NCBI GenBank assembly: GCA_028023455.1
Contig: JAQFVV010000447.1
Coordinates: forward strand, 186,001-250,000
Source: Epiperipatus broadwayi
Taxonomy: Eukaryota; Onychophora; Udeonychophora; Euonychophora; Peripatidae
DNA: 64,000 nt
Direction of reading: 5' to 3'
In this document: piece by piece, positions 11,152 to 21,747 of the stretch
Numbering within the stretch: position 1 is the first letter of the stretch
Layout of the letters: each line of letters opens with the position of its first letter
Notes under the pieces: model-generated
The model's database searches: none
The model's input: only the letters and a program-made list of their open reading frames with translations
What the model was told of the DNA's origin: nothing
Translations under genes and position numbers: made by a program

Positions 11152-11587
11152 TTGAGGCGGTTTCCTGACAGAGATATTTTAAATGCTTTCTCTGGCTAAG
11201 CATTTATCGCAAAGCTTGTTGAGCAATTGGCAATGCTCATTGTTTATATTTTACAAGCTTAGGAGAATTGGGTCATGTGATCTATGACTCTTATTTTGAC
11301 TATTTATAAAGATCATATTGTTTAATAAAAACAATCCATTATGTCATTGTTGTTGTTTTGCATTTTAATAAAAATAAAATAAATTGTATAACAAATAATA
11401 TACTATTTAATAAAAAAAAAGCTTGCTTTGACAACATTTTACTACTTTTCTCAGTGTAATATATATGCATATATTATAAAGCATTACCTATAGAGCATAT
11501 ATTGTTTTTAATTTCAATTTTTTTTCCCTTTTCGTCACACCTCTTTTCATATAATTATTATATAGCAATAAAAAATATGCTCTTATA

Positions 11588-13079
11588 ATTCAATAAATAG
11601 TGATGAAACACCTTGCTGGAAAGATTATACATTTATTCTTTTAGAATATAGCTTAGTACTGCTTTCAACCAGGTCAGTCATCATCATAGAATTAATATGG
11701 GTATATAGAAAATAGAATTTTTAAATTAAATAAGTTTATAAATTTAAATACACCATTTACATGATATTGCAATGCGCCAGTCTTTTTTGTTTATCACGTT
11801 GATATTATTTAGTTGAATTAAATTTTAATAAGCACAAAACCAATTTTATTATTGATGCTCTTAAATGGATGGATAGGGACATCACAACCCTTTTCAATAG
11901 AGGATTTAAACAGTAGAACATGGCTGGCCTATGTGGATACTTCTAAGTGGAATAAAGTACTTAAAGGATTTGAAATAGCAGTCATTCCAAATAAGTTTGC
12001 TATAGGAACATCACCTTTACATATACGCTATGTAGATGATGTTCTTATCCATGCTGAAGAAAAAAACCATTATTAATATACGGGATGAACGGAGTCAATT
12101 AGCTTCTTTAGCACAGACAATAGAAAGTGAAAATGCATCAAATGATATAAAGTTCTTAGACATGTATATCCAACACTCTAATGCACAAGTAAATTACAAA
12201 ATGGTCATAAATCTCCTCAAAGTTTGAGGTATAATTCCCTCACATTCATATACTCCAATTTCTCACAAATTAGCTGGCTTCAAATGTTTTTTGTATAGAA
12301 ATAATAAATTATGCAAGTTTGAAGCAGACTGAAGAAACAATATCGTAATCTATATAAAAGATCTAGTCAATTCAGGATATGATTATAATATATTAAATAA
12401 AGATCTTAAAAAAGTCTGTTCCTCTTTAAATACCAGGCACATAACTAACAACATTAATGCATGGATCAGCCTTCCTTTTATACTGGTTGCATCTAAAAAG
12501 ATGAAAACAATCGGCTCAAACAAATTCAGTACTAGTTTTAGAACACCCCCTAATCTCAACCAAATATTGAACAATACCAAAGACAAATTACCTCCAGACT
12601 AAGCTCTCCAAATAATTTATAAAATTAAATGCAATGAACCAGCCTGTAGAGTAATTTATTATGGTGAGTCTTGTGTTGACAGCCTACGAGATTAGTGCAG
12701 CACAAATATATATACAAATGAGCTAAAACGATCACAACATCAAATCTATATTTTTAGAACATGAGTTGGAATCAGGCCACAACTTTGATCCTTTTAATAT
12801 TAGTCATTTGCACTGAGTGCAATGATCGAAAAAGAAAATATAAAGAAGCATGGTTTATTGCAAATAACACCAATGCAAAAAGATTCATACATTGCATTCC
12901 CATGCAAATATTATATTTACATTTATAAACTTATTTAACTTACAAATTTTATTTTTTATATACCCATATTAATTCTATGATTATGATTGATCTCTTTGAA
13001 AGCAGTGTAAAGCTATACATTTTTAAAGAATAAATTTAGTCTTTCTGGCATAGTGGACAATCAATATTTATTGAATTAT
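11588..13079 (+). mobile_element. Penelope-like element with inverted terminal repeats
   Basis: About 165 bases at 11588-11755 recur in inverted orientation at about 12910-13079 (shared landmarks: 'catagaattaatatgggtata', the block around 'ctgctttcaa', and 'aattcaataaata' at the outer ends). Between them lies a decayed RT plus GIY-YIG reading frame on the + strand. Inverted or partial terminal copies (pLTRs) are known in PLEs. No hammerhead core was found in these repeats. Confidence 0.7.
11852..12930 (+). pseudogene. PLE reverse transcriptase / GIY-YIG remnant
   Basis: PLEs encode a reverse transcriptase joined to a C-terminal GIY-YIG endonuclease that makes the target nick. The frame ends its RT palm with RYVDDVLIHAEE; the YVDD codons are at 12029-12040. 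A thumb-like region follows across several stops and a frameshift near 12070 (KFLDMYIQ, then KLAGFKCFLYRNNKLCK). The C-terminus has a linker-like TPPNLNQILNNTKDKLPPD, then CNEPACRVIYYGE for the GIY-YIG start, HELESGHNF, and KEAWFIANN. The N-terminal RT motifs are missing or unrecognisable. At least five in-frame stops rule out function. Confidence 0.75.
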
Positions 13080-13580
13080 ATATAAATAAGGGAGGAATAA
13101 GATCTGTTTGAATTATGTACTTATATTGCTAAGCTAAAAGTAATAATATTTTAGCTAATCGGTAAGATTATTCATAATTTTTTTTTTATTACTGTATAAT
13201 GTGCTTAATATTTATATGATAAGGGAAAAAAAAAGAAAAAAAGGATGAAGAAAAAAAGTTGAAATAAAACAAAAGACTCTAGATGTTATGATGTATAATG
13301 ATATGTAAATGTTTCAGTTACATATATATTATGTTGAAAAGGACAATAAACTATTGCTGAAAGAAACTATTTTGCATTAAATCAAGATTATGCAACCTTA
13401 AGTAATCCAAAGACTGAACTATAGCAAATATTTATTGGAGAACCATATCTAAAATATCCAATATAGAACTAATTGTGCATTAATCATGTACACGTTCACC
13501 ATAAATGCTCGAAACATGCATGTTGGATCAAAACAGTGCAAGGTCCTTTCTTTGAGATATATTTGAAAAATATATGAATA
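13080..13580. other. AT-rich DNA, nothing recognised
   Basis: A purine-rich AAAAAG stretch lies near 13225-13275. No bounded element or coding region. Confidence 0.4.
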
Positions 13581-13689
13581 TACATACAGTGGTGTAAAGA
13601 CACCAGATAATATAACATCAAGATTATTGATTAGTACATACAGTGGTGTAAAGACACCAGATAATATAACATCAAGATTATTGATTAGT
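13581..13689 (+). repeat. Exact 54 bp tandem duplication
   Basis: The unit at 13581-13634 is repeated without visible change at 13635-13688. The lack of divergence points to a recent event. Confidence 0.9.
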
Positions 13690-14814
13690 GATAGATTTAA
13701 AATATCTAATAAACATTTGATTTAAATTATTTTACTTTTTCTCATGCCCAAAAAATAAAACCATTAGGTGGTCTGGGTAAACTCTGTCTGCAATTAGTAT
13801 GTGGCTCACTGACACTCCATGTTTTGAACAATTTTTGTGTTAAATAATACAGCATTTTATATGTATAATAATTTTTGGTTTACTTATACAAATTAATTGC
13901 TTTGAACGTGAGACATCCCATTAATTTTTATATTAAAAGTTGATAACTGAAAGTCAAGTGATATGGTTTATGTTTGTGCTTTTGCCATGAGATTCTTTAA
14001 AATGTGACTTGTTTTCTAGAAGATCATTTAAGAATTATATAGAGAATTTCTTAATTCAGGAAAATTTGAGCAAATGATCTGGAAAATAATTAATTCATAA
14101 ATGGAATGAACATTACAATGCACCATAATTCACTTTATTTGCTTTATTTATTAGTTGTCTATTGTTAAACTTGGGAAATCAGCGGATAGAAGATGGTACT
14201 GTAACATCCAAATCCCTAAATTAATTTTTGAAATTCACCATTTTGAGGAATATTGGATTTACATCTAAATTATATATTATTTATTCAAGTTTTAGAGTCA
14301 TGTGATATTTTAGATGATTATAGCATTAGGGTGAGTGCTGTAACTCACATAATTTAGGTTCACATTACATATGGACATCTGAGTTACAAACTCAGAGCTT
14401 TGTGGTCTAAATGCCTCAAAGCTCACTATCTTTTTTTTTTTCGCAGTAAAATTTTTTTATTTTATTTGGACTATGAATATTGGCCTACTCATTTATGAAT
14501 TAATAGAATTAATTTTAGTAAAAACGTATTCACTCTCCTTTTTTGTTTTTTAATACATAATTTAGTAACATTAATAAAAAAAATAGTAGTGCACCGTGGA
14601 TTTAATAAGGTACAAATACAAATCTTTATGCAATTGTTAATGCTACAAATATATATATTTATGATTACTTCACCATCTTGTCGAGAATTAAAACTTATGC
14701 ATAACAAATATCTTTTATTTCCAGGATTATAATATCCTATTGATATTTAAACTAGAAGACCATTTCTACTGACTGTCTACTAAATTACATCTTTTAATCT
14801 ATATTGATAGCTGT
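13690..14814. other. AT-rich DNA with no clear element
   Basis: A short region near 14325-14425 has a B-box-like GGTTCACATTAC and an inverted 'gagctttg' pair. It could be an old SINE but was not called. The minus-strand open frame at 14489-14707 has no recognisable motif. Confidence 0.35.
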
Positions 14815-15030
14815 GAATGTTGTATTCATTATTATTTTGTATCACAGAAATTTTCTTTCAAATACGTTACTCGGAATTACTCATAATGAATCATTTTAAT
14901 AAACTTGCAAATACAGTTTTGTGTTTAATTTATCCATGTATCAATTCATTCAGTCTGATAGAAGGAGAGTTCCTCTTTCATTTGACCTCCAATCATATAT
15001 ATTGCAAATAAATCGACATTGACATCCCAA
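14815..15030 (+). repeat. Diverged copy of the 15164 repeat unit
   Basis: It shares 'atcacagaaa', 'aatgaatcattttaataaacttgcaaat' in interrupted form and 'attcattcagtc' with the left arm of the next element, in the same orientation. The short ORFs here are repeat sequence, not genes. Confidence 0.55.
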
Positions 15031-15163
15031 AAGGCTGAAATTTATTATTAGTGGTGATCTTAGTTCACAAATTATTCAAGCCAGATTAACGTTTCATATA
15101 TTATTTTAAATTAAATATTACTAATTTCAACAATATGTAAATAACTTTTACTACTACTTAAAT

Positions 15164-15530
15164 ATGTAATGTTTAGGGTTATAATCATATCACAGAAAAT
15201 TCTCATTCAAATGCATTACCTAAAATTATTTGTAAGCGGACTCATAACGAATCATTTTGATAAACTTGCAAATATAATTTTAACTTTTCATTTATCAATG
15301 CCTACTCATTCAGTCAGATATCAATGTCAATTTAAATTACAATATATACTGTAAGAGGTGAGATGCTTCTTTTATTAGACTGAATAATGGGCATTGGTAA
15401 ATGAAAACTAAAATTGTATTTGCAAGTTTGTTAAAATAATTCATTATCAATCTACTTACAAATAATTCTGAATAACATATTTTAATGAGAATATTCTCTG
15501 ATATGATTATAATCCTAAGCAATACATATT
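15164..15530. repeat. Fold-back repeat, arms about 150 bp
   Basis: 15165-15325 recurs inverted at 15381-15530 with moderate divergence. Near 15100-15160 there is another block that recurs inverted at 16889-16945, so the neighbourhood is a stack of inverted repeats. No hammerhead core was found. Confidence 0.65.
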
Positions 15531-15534
15531 TAAC

Positions 15535-15938
15535 AGCTAAAAATAAGTTATACATCACACTTGTAATTATAAAACTAAATAAAGAATGTGCAATAATTCT
15601 AACAAGCTTTATTGATAAATGCCATAAGAGAAAAGTGTCTGAAAATTTCAGATTGTCTACTTAAAAGTTAACTATCAGATAAGTGCTGGCTTTGACTTGG
15701 TATTTTGGAACTGGTGTCTGAAATATCCTAGCACCTCAATGAGGATTTCCAATAGCATGAAACTGGTCTGAGAATAGGGATAATTTCTAGATAGAGATTT
15801 TAAAATGCTTTCTTTTGCAGCATTTATCGATAAAGCTTGTTAGAGCTATTGCACGCTCTTTATTTAGTTTTATAAGTACAAGCTTATTCAATTAAGTCAC
15901 GTGATGTATGACTTATTTTTAGCTACTATTTGACTTTT
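15535..15938 (+). mobile_element. F5 element, fold-back copy
   Basis: The left part (15535-15632) is the inverted 3' region. The right part (15637-15938) is a forward copy with the hammerhead motif and the full tail. The tail GTCACGTGATGTATGACTTA closely resembles the F1 tail, so F1 and F5 share a 3' end. The outer ends are inverted (agctaaaaataag). The flanks acatatttaac and actatttgac may be a decayed TSD. Confidence 0.65.
15734..15773 (+). ncRNA. Hammerhead motif, F5 copy 1 (C3 lost)
   Basis: CCTCA, ATGAGGA (first core base A instead of C), stem II TTTC-CAATA-GCAT (the F5 consensus TTGC/GCAT fits better), GAAA, ACTGGT, cleavage C, then TGAG pairing with stem I. One invariant base is mutated. 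Confidence 0.55.
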
Positions 15939-16052
15939 GCTTATAAGTCTTAAGTGATGTTATATTGCTAAGACTATTAATATATGATCTGGCTGAAGAA
16001 TTCTCAGCCCCATATACCTATTTAAGTTGGATAGCTGGATTTGAAGACATAT

Positions 16053-16310
16053 AGATGTCTGAAAATTTCAGATTGTCTACTTAAAAGTTAACTTTCAGAT
16101 AACTGCTGGCTTTGAGTTGTTATTTTGGATCTGGAGTCTGAAATATCCTAGCACCTCACTGAGGATTGCCAATAGAATGAAACTGTTCTGAGGATATGGA
16201 TAATTTCTAGATAGAGATTTTTTAAATGTTTTCTCTTGCGGCATTTATAGATAAAGCTTGTTAGAGCTATTGTTGTTAGAGCTATTGCATGCTCCTTATT
16301 TAATTTTATT
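16053..16310 (+). mobile_element. F5 element, second direct copy
   Basis: About 250 bases repeat the forward part of the F5 copy at 15637-15880 at high similarity. The copy breaks off near 16310 before the tail motif. A 15 bp internal duplication (agagctattgttgtt) lies near 16263. Confidence 0.65.
16154..16193 (+). ncRNA. Hammerhead motif, F5 copy 2
   Basis: Stem I CCTCA pairs with TGAGG (5 pairs). CTGAGGA (16159-16165), GAAA (16179-16182) and TTC at the cleavage position are present. Stem II (TTGC-CAATA-GAAT) has one mismatch, where copy 1 has GCAT. The two copies together give a complete hammerhead. Confidence 0.6.
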
Positions 16311-16356
16311 ACATATTTAAAAAAATTTATTTACTTCACCAATTCTTCGTAATTAT

Positions 16357-16885
16357 TATAATGTGCTTCCAACGCACACCAGTGAAACTATTTTAATTGT
16401 ATTAATTCTGTCTTAGTGGTTTAAGAGCATATTTGCTCCCATATTCATAGCCTGTGTCGCTCTTTATTCTGTGTTATCATTGATGTATGCAAATTATTTA
16501 ACCAGTCCATTTCTTGGAAATCAAGAAGGAATCTCGTCTGTTGATGGCCTTCGGGTTGTTCACGTGAAATATTCCTAGAACACTAAAAAACATCTAATCA
16601 CAGATTTGAACTCAACAATGCTGAAATCATGTGCTTGGGAAAAAATGATACCAATCAATCACAAATGACCTGAAGGCCATCAAAAGATGAGATTCCTGCT
16701 TTTCGATTTCCAAGAAATGGACTGGTTAAATAATTTGCATACATTAACGATAACACGGAATGAAGAGCGACACAGGCTATGAATATGGGAGCAAATATGC
16801 CCCGAAAGTGCTAAGCTAGAATTAATACAATTAAAAAAATAGCTTTACTGGTGGGCATTGGAAGTGCAGTATAATGATTTTATAT
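16357..16885. repeat. Fold-back repeat F7, arms about 200 bp
   Basis: The left arm (about 16357-16560) recurs inverted at about 16660-16880, including 'catatttgctcccatattca' and 'ccatttcttgga'. The apex region has 'ggccttcggg' and 'gacctgaaggcc'. No hammerhead core, ORF or TSD was identified. Confidence 0.7.
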
Positions 16886-17235
16886 TTCAGTAGTAGTAAA
16901 AGTCATTTATTTGCTGTTGGAATTAGTAATTATTATTTAATACCATATATTCTTATTGTCTTTTAATACATATTGATAAATGAGAATGTTATATTCAGTT
17001 TTATTTTTTTCTTAACAAGTCTCCCAATATATGTTGTCAGCTATGAATATTATATTATATGTTAATTCATATCCTTTTATTTATTTGTATTTTAATGCAT
17101 TAATAGCTATGATTTTTGTATTCAGTATTATAATTTTCATATTCTTTTTTTAAAATGTCTTTTAATGGATGTTAATAGCTGTGAATGTTATTTTCAATAT
17201 CATGTCAAATTCTTTTCACAATAAATTTTTTAATA

Positions 17236-18135
17236 TACCAGGGGGGACCCAAAAATAACAGAATTTTGCAATCATGTTGCAAATTAAATTGCTTTAAAAA
17301 GTCTAACCTATTTAATGCAATGCACTGGTCTAAACCTGTTTGTCATTTTTCAAAGAAGTCCAGAAACCTTTGCAAAGTGATGTGTTTTAACATCTCTCTC
17401 ATCCTCCTGCTCCTAGTTCTAAGTCTGCAAAAAAAATGTAAACATTTTTTACATTTTGAGAGATTAAAATAAAATTGCACAAAATGAGATCTAATGAATA
17501 TAGCCGATAGATAAGCTGGATCATACTGAATTTAATTATAAACTGTTTCACACTCAAGACTTTGAGAGATGACACTTTGTTGGAGTGAAGCTTGCACTTT
17601 TCTTCACCACAAAATGGGATGTTTATGTATTGTCACATCATTTCAGAGCTGGCGGATAAAATGGCTGACAATTACAAACCTGACAATTACAAACTAAATC
17701 TGAGAGAAAAATGCTGTTTGCGTCAAAAAACATCAGCATTGTTTTGACTTTGGACTTCACTTGCCAAGCTTTTTAGGGATGTGATGGATTTAACATTTTA
17801 ATTAAACCACTCATAAACTTGTGTTTTTATGAGATCAGCTTGCTTATAGTCTGTTGCAAGCATTATAACTGTCTTTCTTGCCATTTTCTATAATTGAAAA
17901 CATAATTTCACATTGTTCGACTTTTTCAGCTATTATTAAAAAAAATTGATAAATATGAAAAGTACAACCTTTACAAAAAAGTATGCTAAATAGCTCCATG
18001 ATTTCACATGGTAATGTTATTTGGCAGATTGATGAAGAAGGATTCCTGCAAGAAATATGTAACAGTGGAGGTATATACTACAATAGACACACAAACCAGA
18101 GAATAATTCTGATTATTTTTGGATCCCCCCTCATA
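17236..18135. mobile_element. Mariner-type DNA transposon, about 900 bp, degenerate
   Basis: Inverted termini of about 28 bases (left starts ccaggggggaccc at 17238; right ends ggatccccccTca at 18133) are flanked by TA on both sides, the Tc1/mariner target duplication. The length is short of a full mariner and no transposase frame could be read. The + frame at 17185-17472 crosses the terminus and is not a gene. Confidence 0.7.
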
Positions 18136-18229
18136 TATTGATAATTGTAAATGTTATAGTTGATGTTATTTTATGTCCTTCCTTTCTTCATTAGTTTTTG
18201 AATATGTGTTGATAGTTGTAAGTGCTCTA

Positions 18230-18330
18230 TAGTGTTGGTGGCTAGTGGTTAGCATAGCTGCCTTCCAAGCAGCTGGTCCGGATCCACTTCCTAATCAACA
18301 CATTTGACATATGAAAAAAAACATTGTTTT
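18230..18330 (+). repeat. tRNA-derived SINE, second subtype
   Basis: An A-box-like TGGCTAGTGGTTAG is followed by 'ctgccttccaagcagctgg', a mutated B box (GGTCCGGATCC) and the tail 'gacatatgaaaaaaa' shared with the other SINEs. Confidence 0.6.
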
Positions 18331-18430
18331 GTATTTTTTCCTTATAAGTCTTTTAATATGTCTTGATTGCTATGAATGTTATATTTGATATTTCAATATC
18401 CATATTCCTTTTTATTTTATTTTTGAACTT

Positions 18431-19184
18431 TATCTTGTTAGTGACATTGATTTATATTGTAGTTGGTAACATTCTTTAGCTTATTTTTTTAAACTTGAAA
18501 ATTTATATTATATAATGTCTTAATGGATCTTTGAGAATATCTCAATATTTTGTGGAATCCCATTTTCTCATATCTATTATTAAAGGCATAGTTCATGGTA
18601 ATATTTATGCTCTTAACAAAAATACACATAATAAAGTACATTTTATAATAATAGTGTGGCCCAAAAGGCAGTATATATAGGGAAAATGAGAAATTGTAGT
18701 TATTTGTATATCTTTATTTATTTATAAAATATTCGTTACAAAATTTTACAAAACATTCCCTACTTGACATCACATGATCACCAATACGTATAGAGAGTTT
18801 TGCCTGTTTAAATATTCCCTACTTGTTAGTTATCTCTTTCTGCACACACTAAAATCCTCTCTCTCAATCAAGGTGAACACATTTCAAGGTGCCTGTTGTT
18901 TTGCAAGTAAATACATTTCACATTCATTTCTTTAAATGATCCTTACTTCTAATCTTTTTCTTGTAAACCATGTTTTTTATATCAAATGAGGGGAAGATCA
19001 GAGAATTTTGAAGACCACACGTTCATGGTGATCTATATGAACATTAATTTTTTCTATACAAGAAGACTTTTGGAATATCTTGTACTAATAATAATTAAAA
19101 ATGAAGTCATGGAGAGCAGATCATCTTTATATTTCTATTCAAATTTAGGCGAATAAAAGCAGCAGTAGAAAATTATAAAAATAA
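18431..19184. other. AT-rich DNA, nothing recognised
   Basis: No bounded element or gene was recognised. Confidence 0.4.
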
Positions 19185-20172
19185 TTCATCATAATTTAAA
19201 CCATTATCAATCTACTAAAATGAATGTCTCTTGAGTTTGATTCCACTCCATTGCTTTCTTTTCCCACTTCACTCTAGCAAATTTTCTTATTTCATCTGTC
19301 TTTCTCACATGTAGTTAGTCTCTTTCTAGATCTTTTGAAGTCATTTGCAATTCAGTTTAAGGCTTCCATTATCTATTTTTTAGCTGTATTTTACATCCCA
19401 ACTCAATTTTAGTTTTTTAGTTCTTTAAAAGATATCAGTTATTATTTTTTATTCTTTTAATCACATTTTATTTTTGTTAATCCAAAATATACATCTTTTC
19501 TAATTTTCTGTATACTAGTACCCTTTTTATTGCTCTTCTATTAAGCATCCATGTTTTAGATCCTTATGTAAGATTTGGTAAAATGCCATCTATTAAAAAA
19601 ACATTTCAAACATATAGGTATATTTCCTTTTTATGTTAATTTATTTTTACTAAAAATACTATTATTAATTAAATCCATTCTGTTTTTCTCTATTAGTATT
19701 TAGTTATTAACTTCGCTTATTCATTACTATCAGTATTTGTTTTTCTTTTTCGAAAGATCTTTGGGAATTACTTTAGTCTATTTTAGCACTTATCTTTAAT
19801 TTTACCTTTTTATCTTGTGGATTTTGTTATATTTCCCTGCAAAATCTAATTTACTTTAATAATAATCTTCATTTAGTTTTGTTTTTTTGAATTTCCTTGT
19901 AATCTATAAAACATTTCCTGCAAATATGCTGCAAATGATTTTACAGAGAAGAAATCACCCTAACACACATCCTTGTCATTGTTAATCTTAGTTTCACAGA
20001 ATAGTCTAATCATTTCTATTGAATTTTGATTAAAAAAATTTCGAATTTGAAACTATCCTGCTATATGTTTTGGTGCTGCAGAAAGGTTTACAGAGTCAAA
20101 TGCTTTTTCATAATCTAAAAATCTAAATCAAAATGTGAATTCATATTCCTTGGTTATTTCTCTTATTTTATA
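19185..20172 (-). pseudogene. RTE-type LINE remnant (RT to C-terminus)
   Basis: Minus-strand sequence follows the RTE at 44573-47570 from the 3' end up to the RT palm. Recognisable parts are the DYEKAFDSVN block (near 20080-20110), the 'gacaaggatgtgtgttagggtg' region in broken form near 19955-19975 (motif GxxQGC), and the C-terminal region ending near 19200. Frameshifts and stops occur throughout. The 5' end abuts the F2a fold-back at about 20178. Confidence 0.7.
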
Positions 20173-20355
20173 TGTATTTCATAAATATCATCACATAATC
20201 ACCATTCCCTATGCTTTCACAAGGTTGTTATAAGAGGCAAAACTCTCCATACAGTAGTGCCATCCACTATAAGCCAGAATAATCAATGGATGCAAGGTTT
20301 GTGCATTAAATTTCTACCCATTGCATACACATTCAGTATCCATATAATTCTATAA

Positions 20356-21145
20356 TTAAAACACTTCTTTTCTTTTCAAAAACTTTATTTGTTGTGTATA
20401 TATATATATCCACTTGTTCCAACGTTTCAACTATTTTTACTCTATAGTCATTTTCAAGGATCTAGAAAAAACATATTACATTATAACAAACTTCACATAA
20501 TAAAACTAAAAGTCCAAAAAAATCAAAACAATATAAAAAACACACAAAAAAAAATATAAACCCCATAAAATTAAAATAAATAAAATACATTAAAATCAAT
20601 TAAATTAAAACACAAAATATACACCACACTTACTTGACTCCCTTCTCAAAAAACTTTCCCTTTTTACATTTCCTTTTATCCAAAAAACCAATTGTTACAA
20701 TAAAACACTTATTTCCTTTTTCTTTCTTATATACTTCAAAAATAAATTTATTAGTCAAGCGTTGTTAGCCGAGAGGTCATCGCACCCGCCTTGCAAGCAA
20801 GTAGTTGGTTGCAGACGGGTGTGGGTTCGCGTCCCGGCCGATGCTATGACATATGAAAAAAAATAAATAAATAAATTTATTTCCAAAAGTAATTCTTTAT
20901 CCATTACTTATCCAATTCTATTTAAAACAGGTTTATATCTTTTTATATATAAACTCTCTTTTACCATTCTTTTTTTATATAATCTAGCCCCCTCCAACAT
21001 TTTAATCTTAAAATCTGTATGTCCAACTTCCTTACTATGTATATTTACATTAGAATTCCTATCTCTCAAATGTTGTTTCAATCTTGTCTCTAATTTGTTC
21101 TTTGTTGTACCAATATATGATACATCTTTATTATCTTTTTTTCAT
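20356..21145 (-). pseudogene. PLE 3' end with GIY-YIG domain, split by a SINE
   Basis: The minus strand reads DNKDVSYIGTTKNKLETRLK at about 21065-21130, a clear GIY-YIG start with the conserved Arg, followed by NIHSKEVGHTDF and a C-terminal KRMVKESLYIKR. The frame is nearly clean but lacks the RT. The 3' UTR (20400-20470) contains 'agttgaaacgttgg', a GAAACG motif of the kind found at PLE ends. A SINE sits inside at 20753-20868. Confidence 0.75.
20740..20881 (+). repeat. tRNA-derived SINE with 13 bp TSD
   Basis: The body (20753-20868) has an A box TTAGCCGAGAGGTC, a B box GGGTTCGCGTCCC (20823-20835) and an A-rich tail. Perfect aaataaatttatt duplications flank it at 20740-20752 and 20869-20881. 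It is one of the two best-preserved copies here. Confidence 0.9.
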
Positions 21146-21747
21146 CATTGAGTAGCCTTGGATCTGAAAGCATTGCATCTAGATCTTAGGATTTAATGCA
21201 ACTCTTTAGTAACCACCTTTTATTTTTTTAGTTAACTATAAAGTTACAAGTCCAAAATGAAAACACAATAATGTTTTCAATCTAAGATCATTCACTTGTA
21301 GAATCATCCGTGCATCAAAATGAATAGAAGCTGAACTGGGTTCAGATATATATGATTATACAAGTAAATGAGCATAGATTGAAAATATTGTGTTTTCATT
21401 TTGAACTTGTAGCTTTAGGTAAAAGATGGCTGCTAAAGAGTTGCAGTAGATGCTAAGATCTAGGTGCAGTGCTCTCAGATCTAAGCCTCCTCTCTGATGA
21501 GTAGACACTAGATAGGGATTTTATGCACAAACCTTCTTGCATACATTGATTACTCTGGCTTGCACTGGATGGCACTACTGGATGGAGAATTTTACCCTTA
21601 CTTCATGATTATGTGAATGTTTAGCCTATTTAATATTTCAGCAAGGTATTGAATTTTTAGAAACCAAAACTAAGATTTTATGTATATAGCTTTTACTTAA
21701 TTAATATTTTATTACTTTTTTTTTTTTCATTTGTATTTGAAAATAAA

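Larger units (their letters stand above)
10968..11319 (+). mobile_element. F1b/c fold-back element with perfect 15 bp TSD
   Basis: The element (10983-11304, 322 bp) is flanked by tataaagatcatatt at 10968-10982 and 11305-11319. The left arm is an inverted partial copy and the right arm is forward with the full 3' tail. Each arm carries a hammerhead motif, in opposite orientations, so the apex of the fold-back holds two facing ribozymes. The tail includes GTCATGTGATCTATGAC, which can form a small hairpin and is shared with F5. No ORF. Confidence 0.85.
16950..18430 (+). repeat. Degenerate satellite array, unit about 61-72 bp
   Basis: A motif 'tttaatR(c)atRttgataRctRtgaatgttat' recurs with its GAATGTT core near 16984, 17045, 17111 and 17183, then near 18149, 18219 and 18373. 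When the mariner element and SINE inside it are removed, the spacing stays at about 61-72 bases. A lone relative lies near 14770-14830. Confidence 0.6.
20178..21626. mobile_element. F2a fold-back element, split by a PLE 3' end
   Basis: The left arm (20178-20355) and right arm (21145-21626) match F2 in opposite orientations, including 'gcaaaactctccatac' near 20240 and the GATTATGTGA tail near 21607. The middle (about 20356-21145) is an inserted or captured PLE piece. The hammerhead of the right arm is deleted between two ATGA repeats, leaving CTGATGA joined to 'gtagacac' near 21497. Confidence 0.7.

Noticed and set aside
15169-15558. Two similar ORFs on opposite strands (61 and 73 codons)
   Set aside because: The similarity arises because they lie in the two arms of one inverted repeat; not proteins.
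16500-16700. Hammerhead in the apex of the F7 fold-back
   Set aside because: The sequence reads CTGTTGATGG, which lacks the required A6 and G8, and stem III cannot form.
20753-20868. A functional tRNA gene
   Set aside because: A and B boxes are good, but the tail, A-run and 13 bp TSD mark it as a SINE, and no tRNA cloverleaf with a clear acceptor stem is present.
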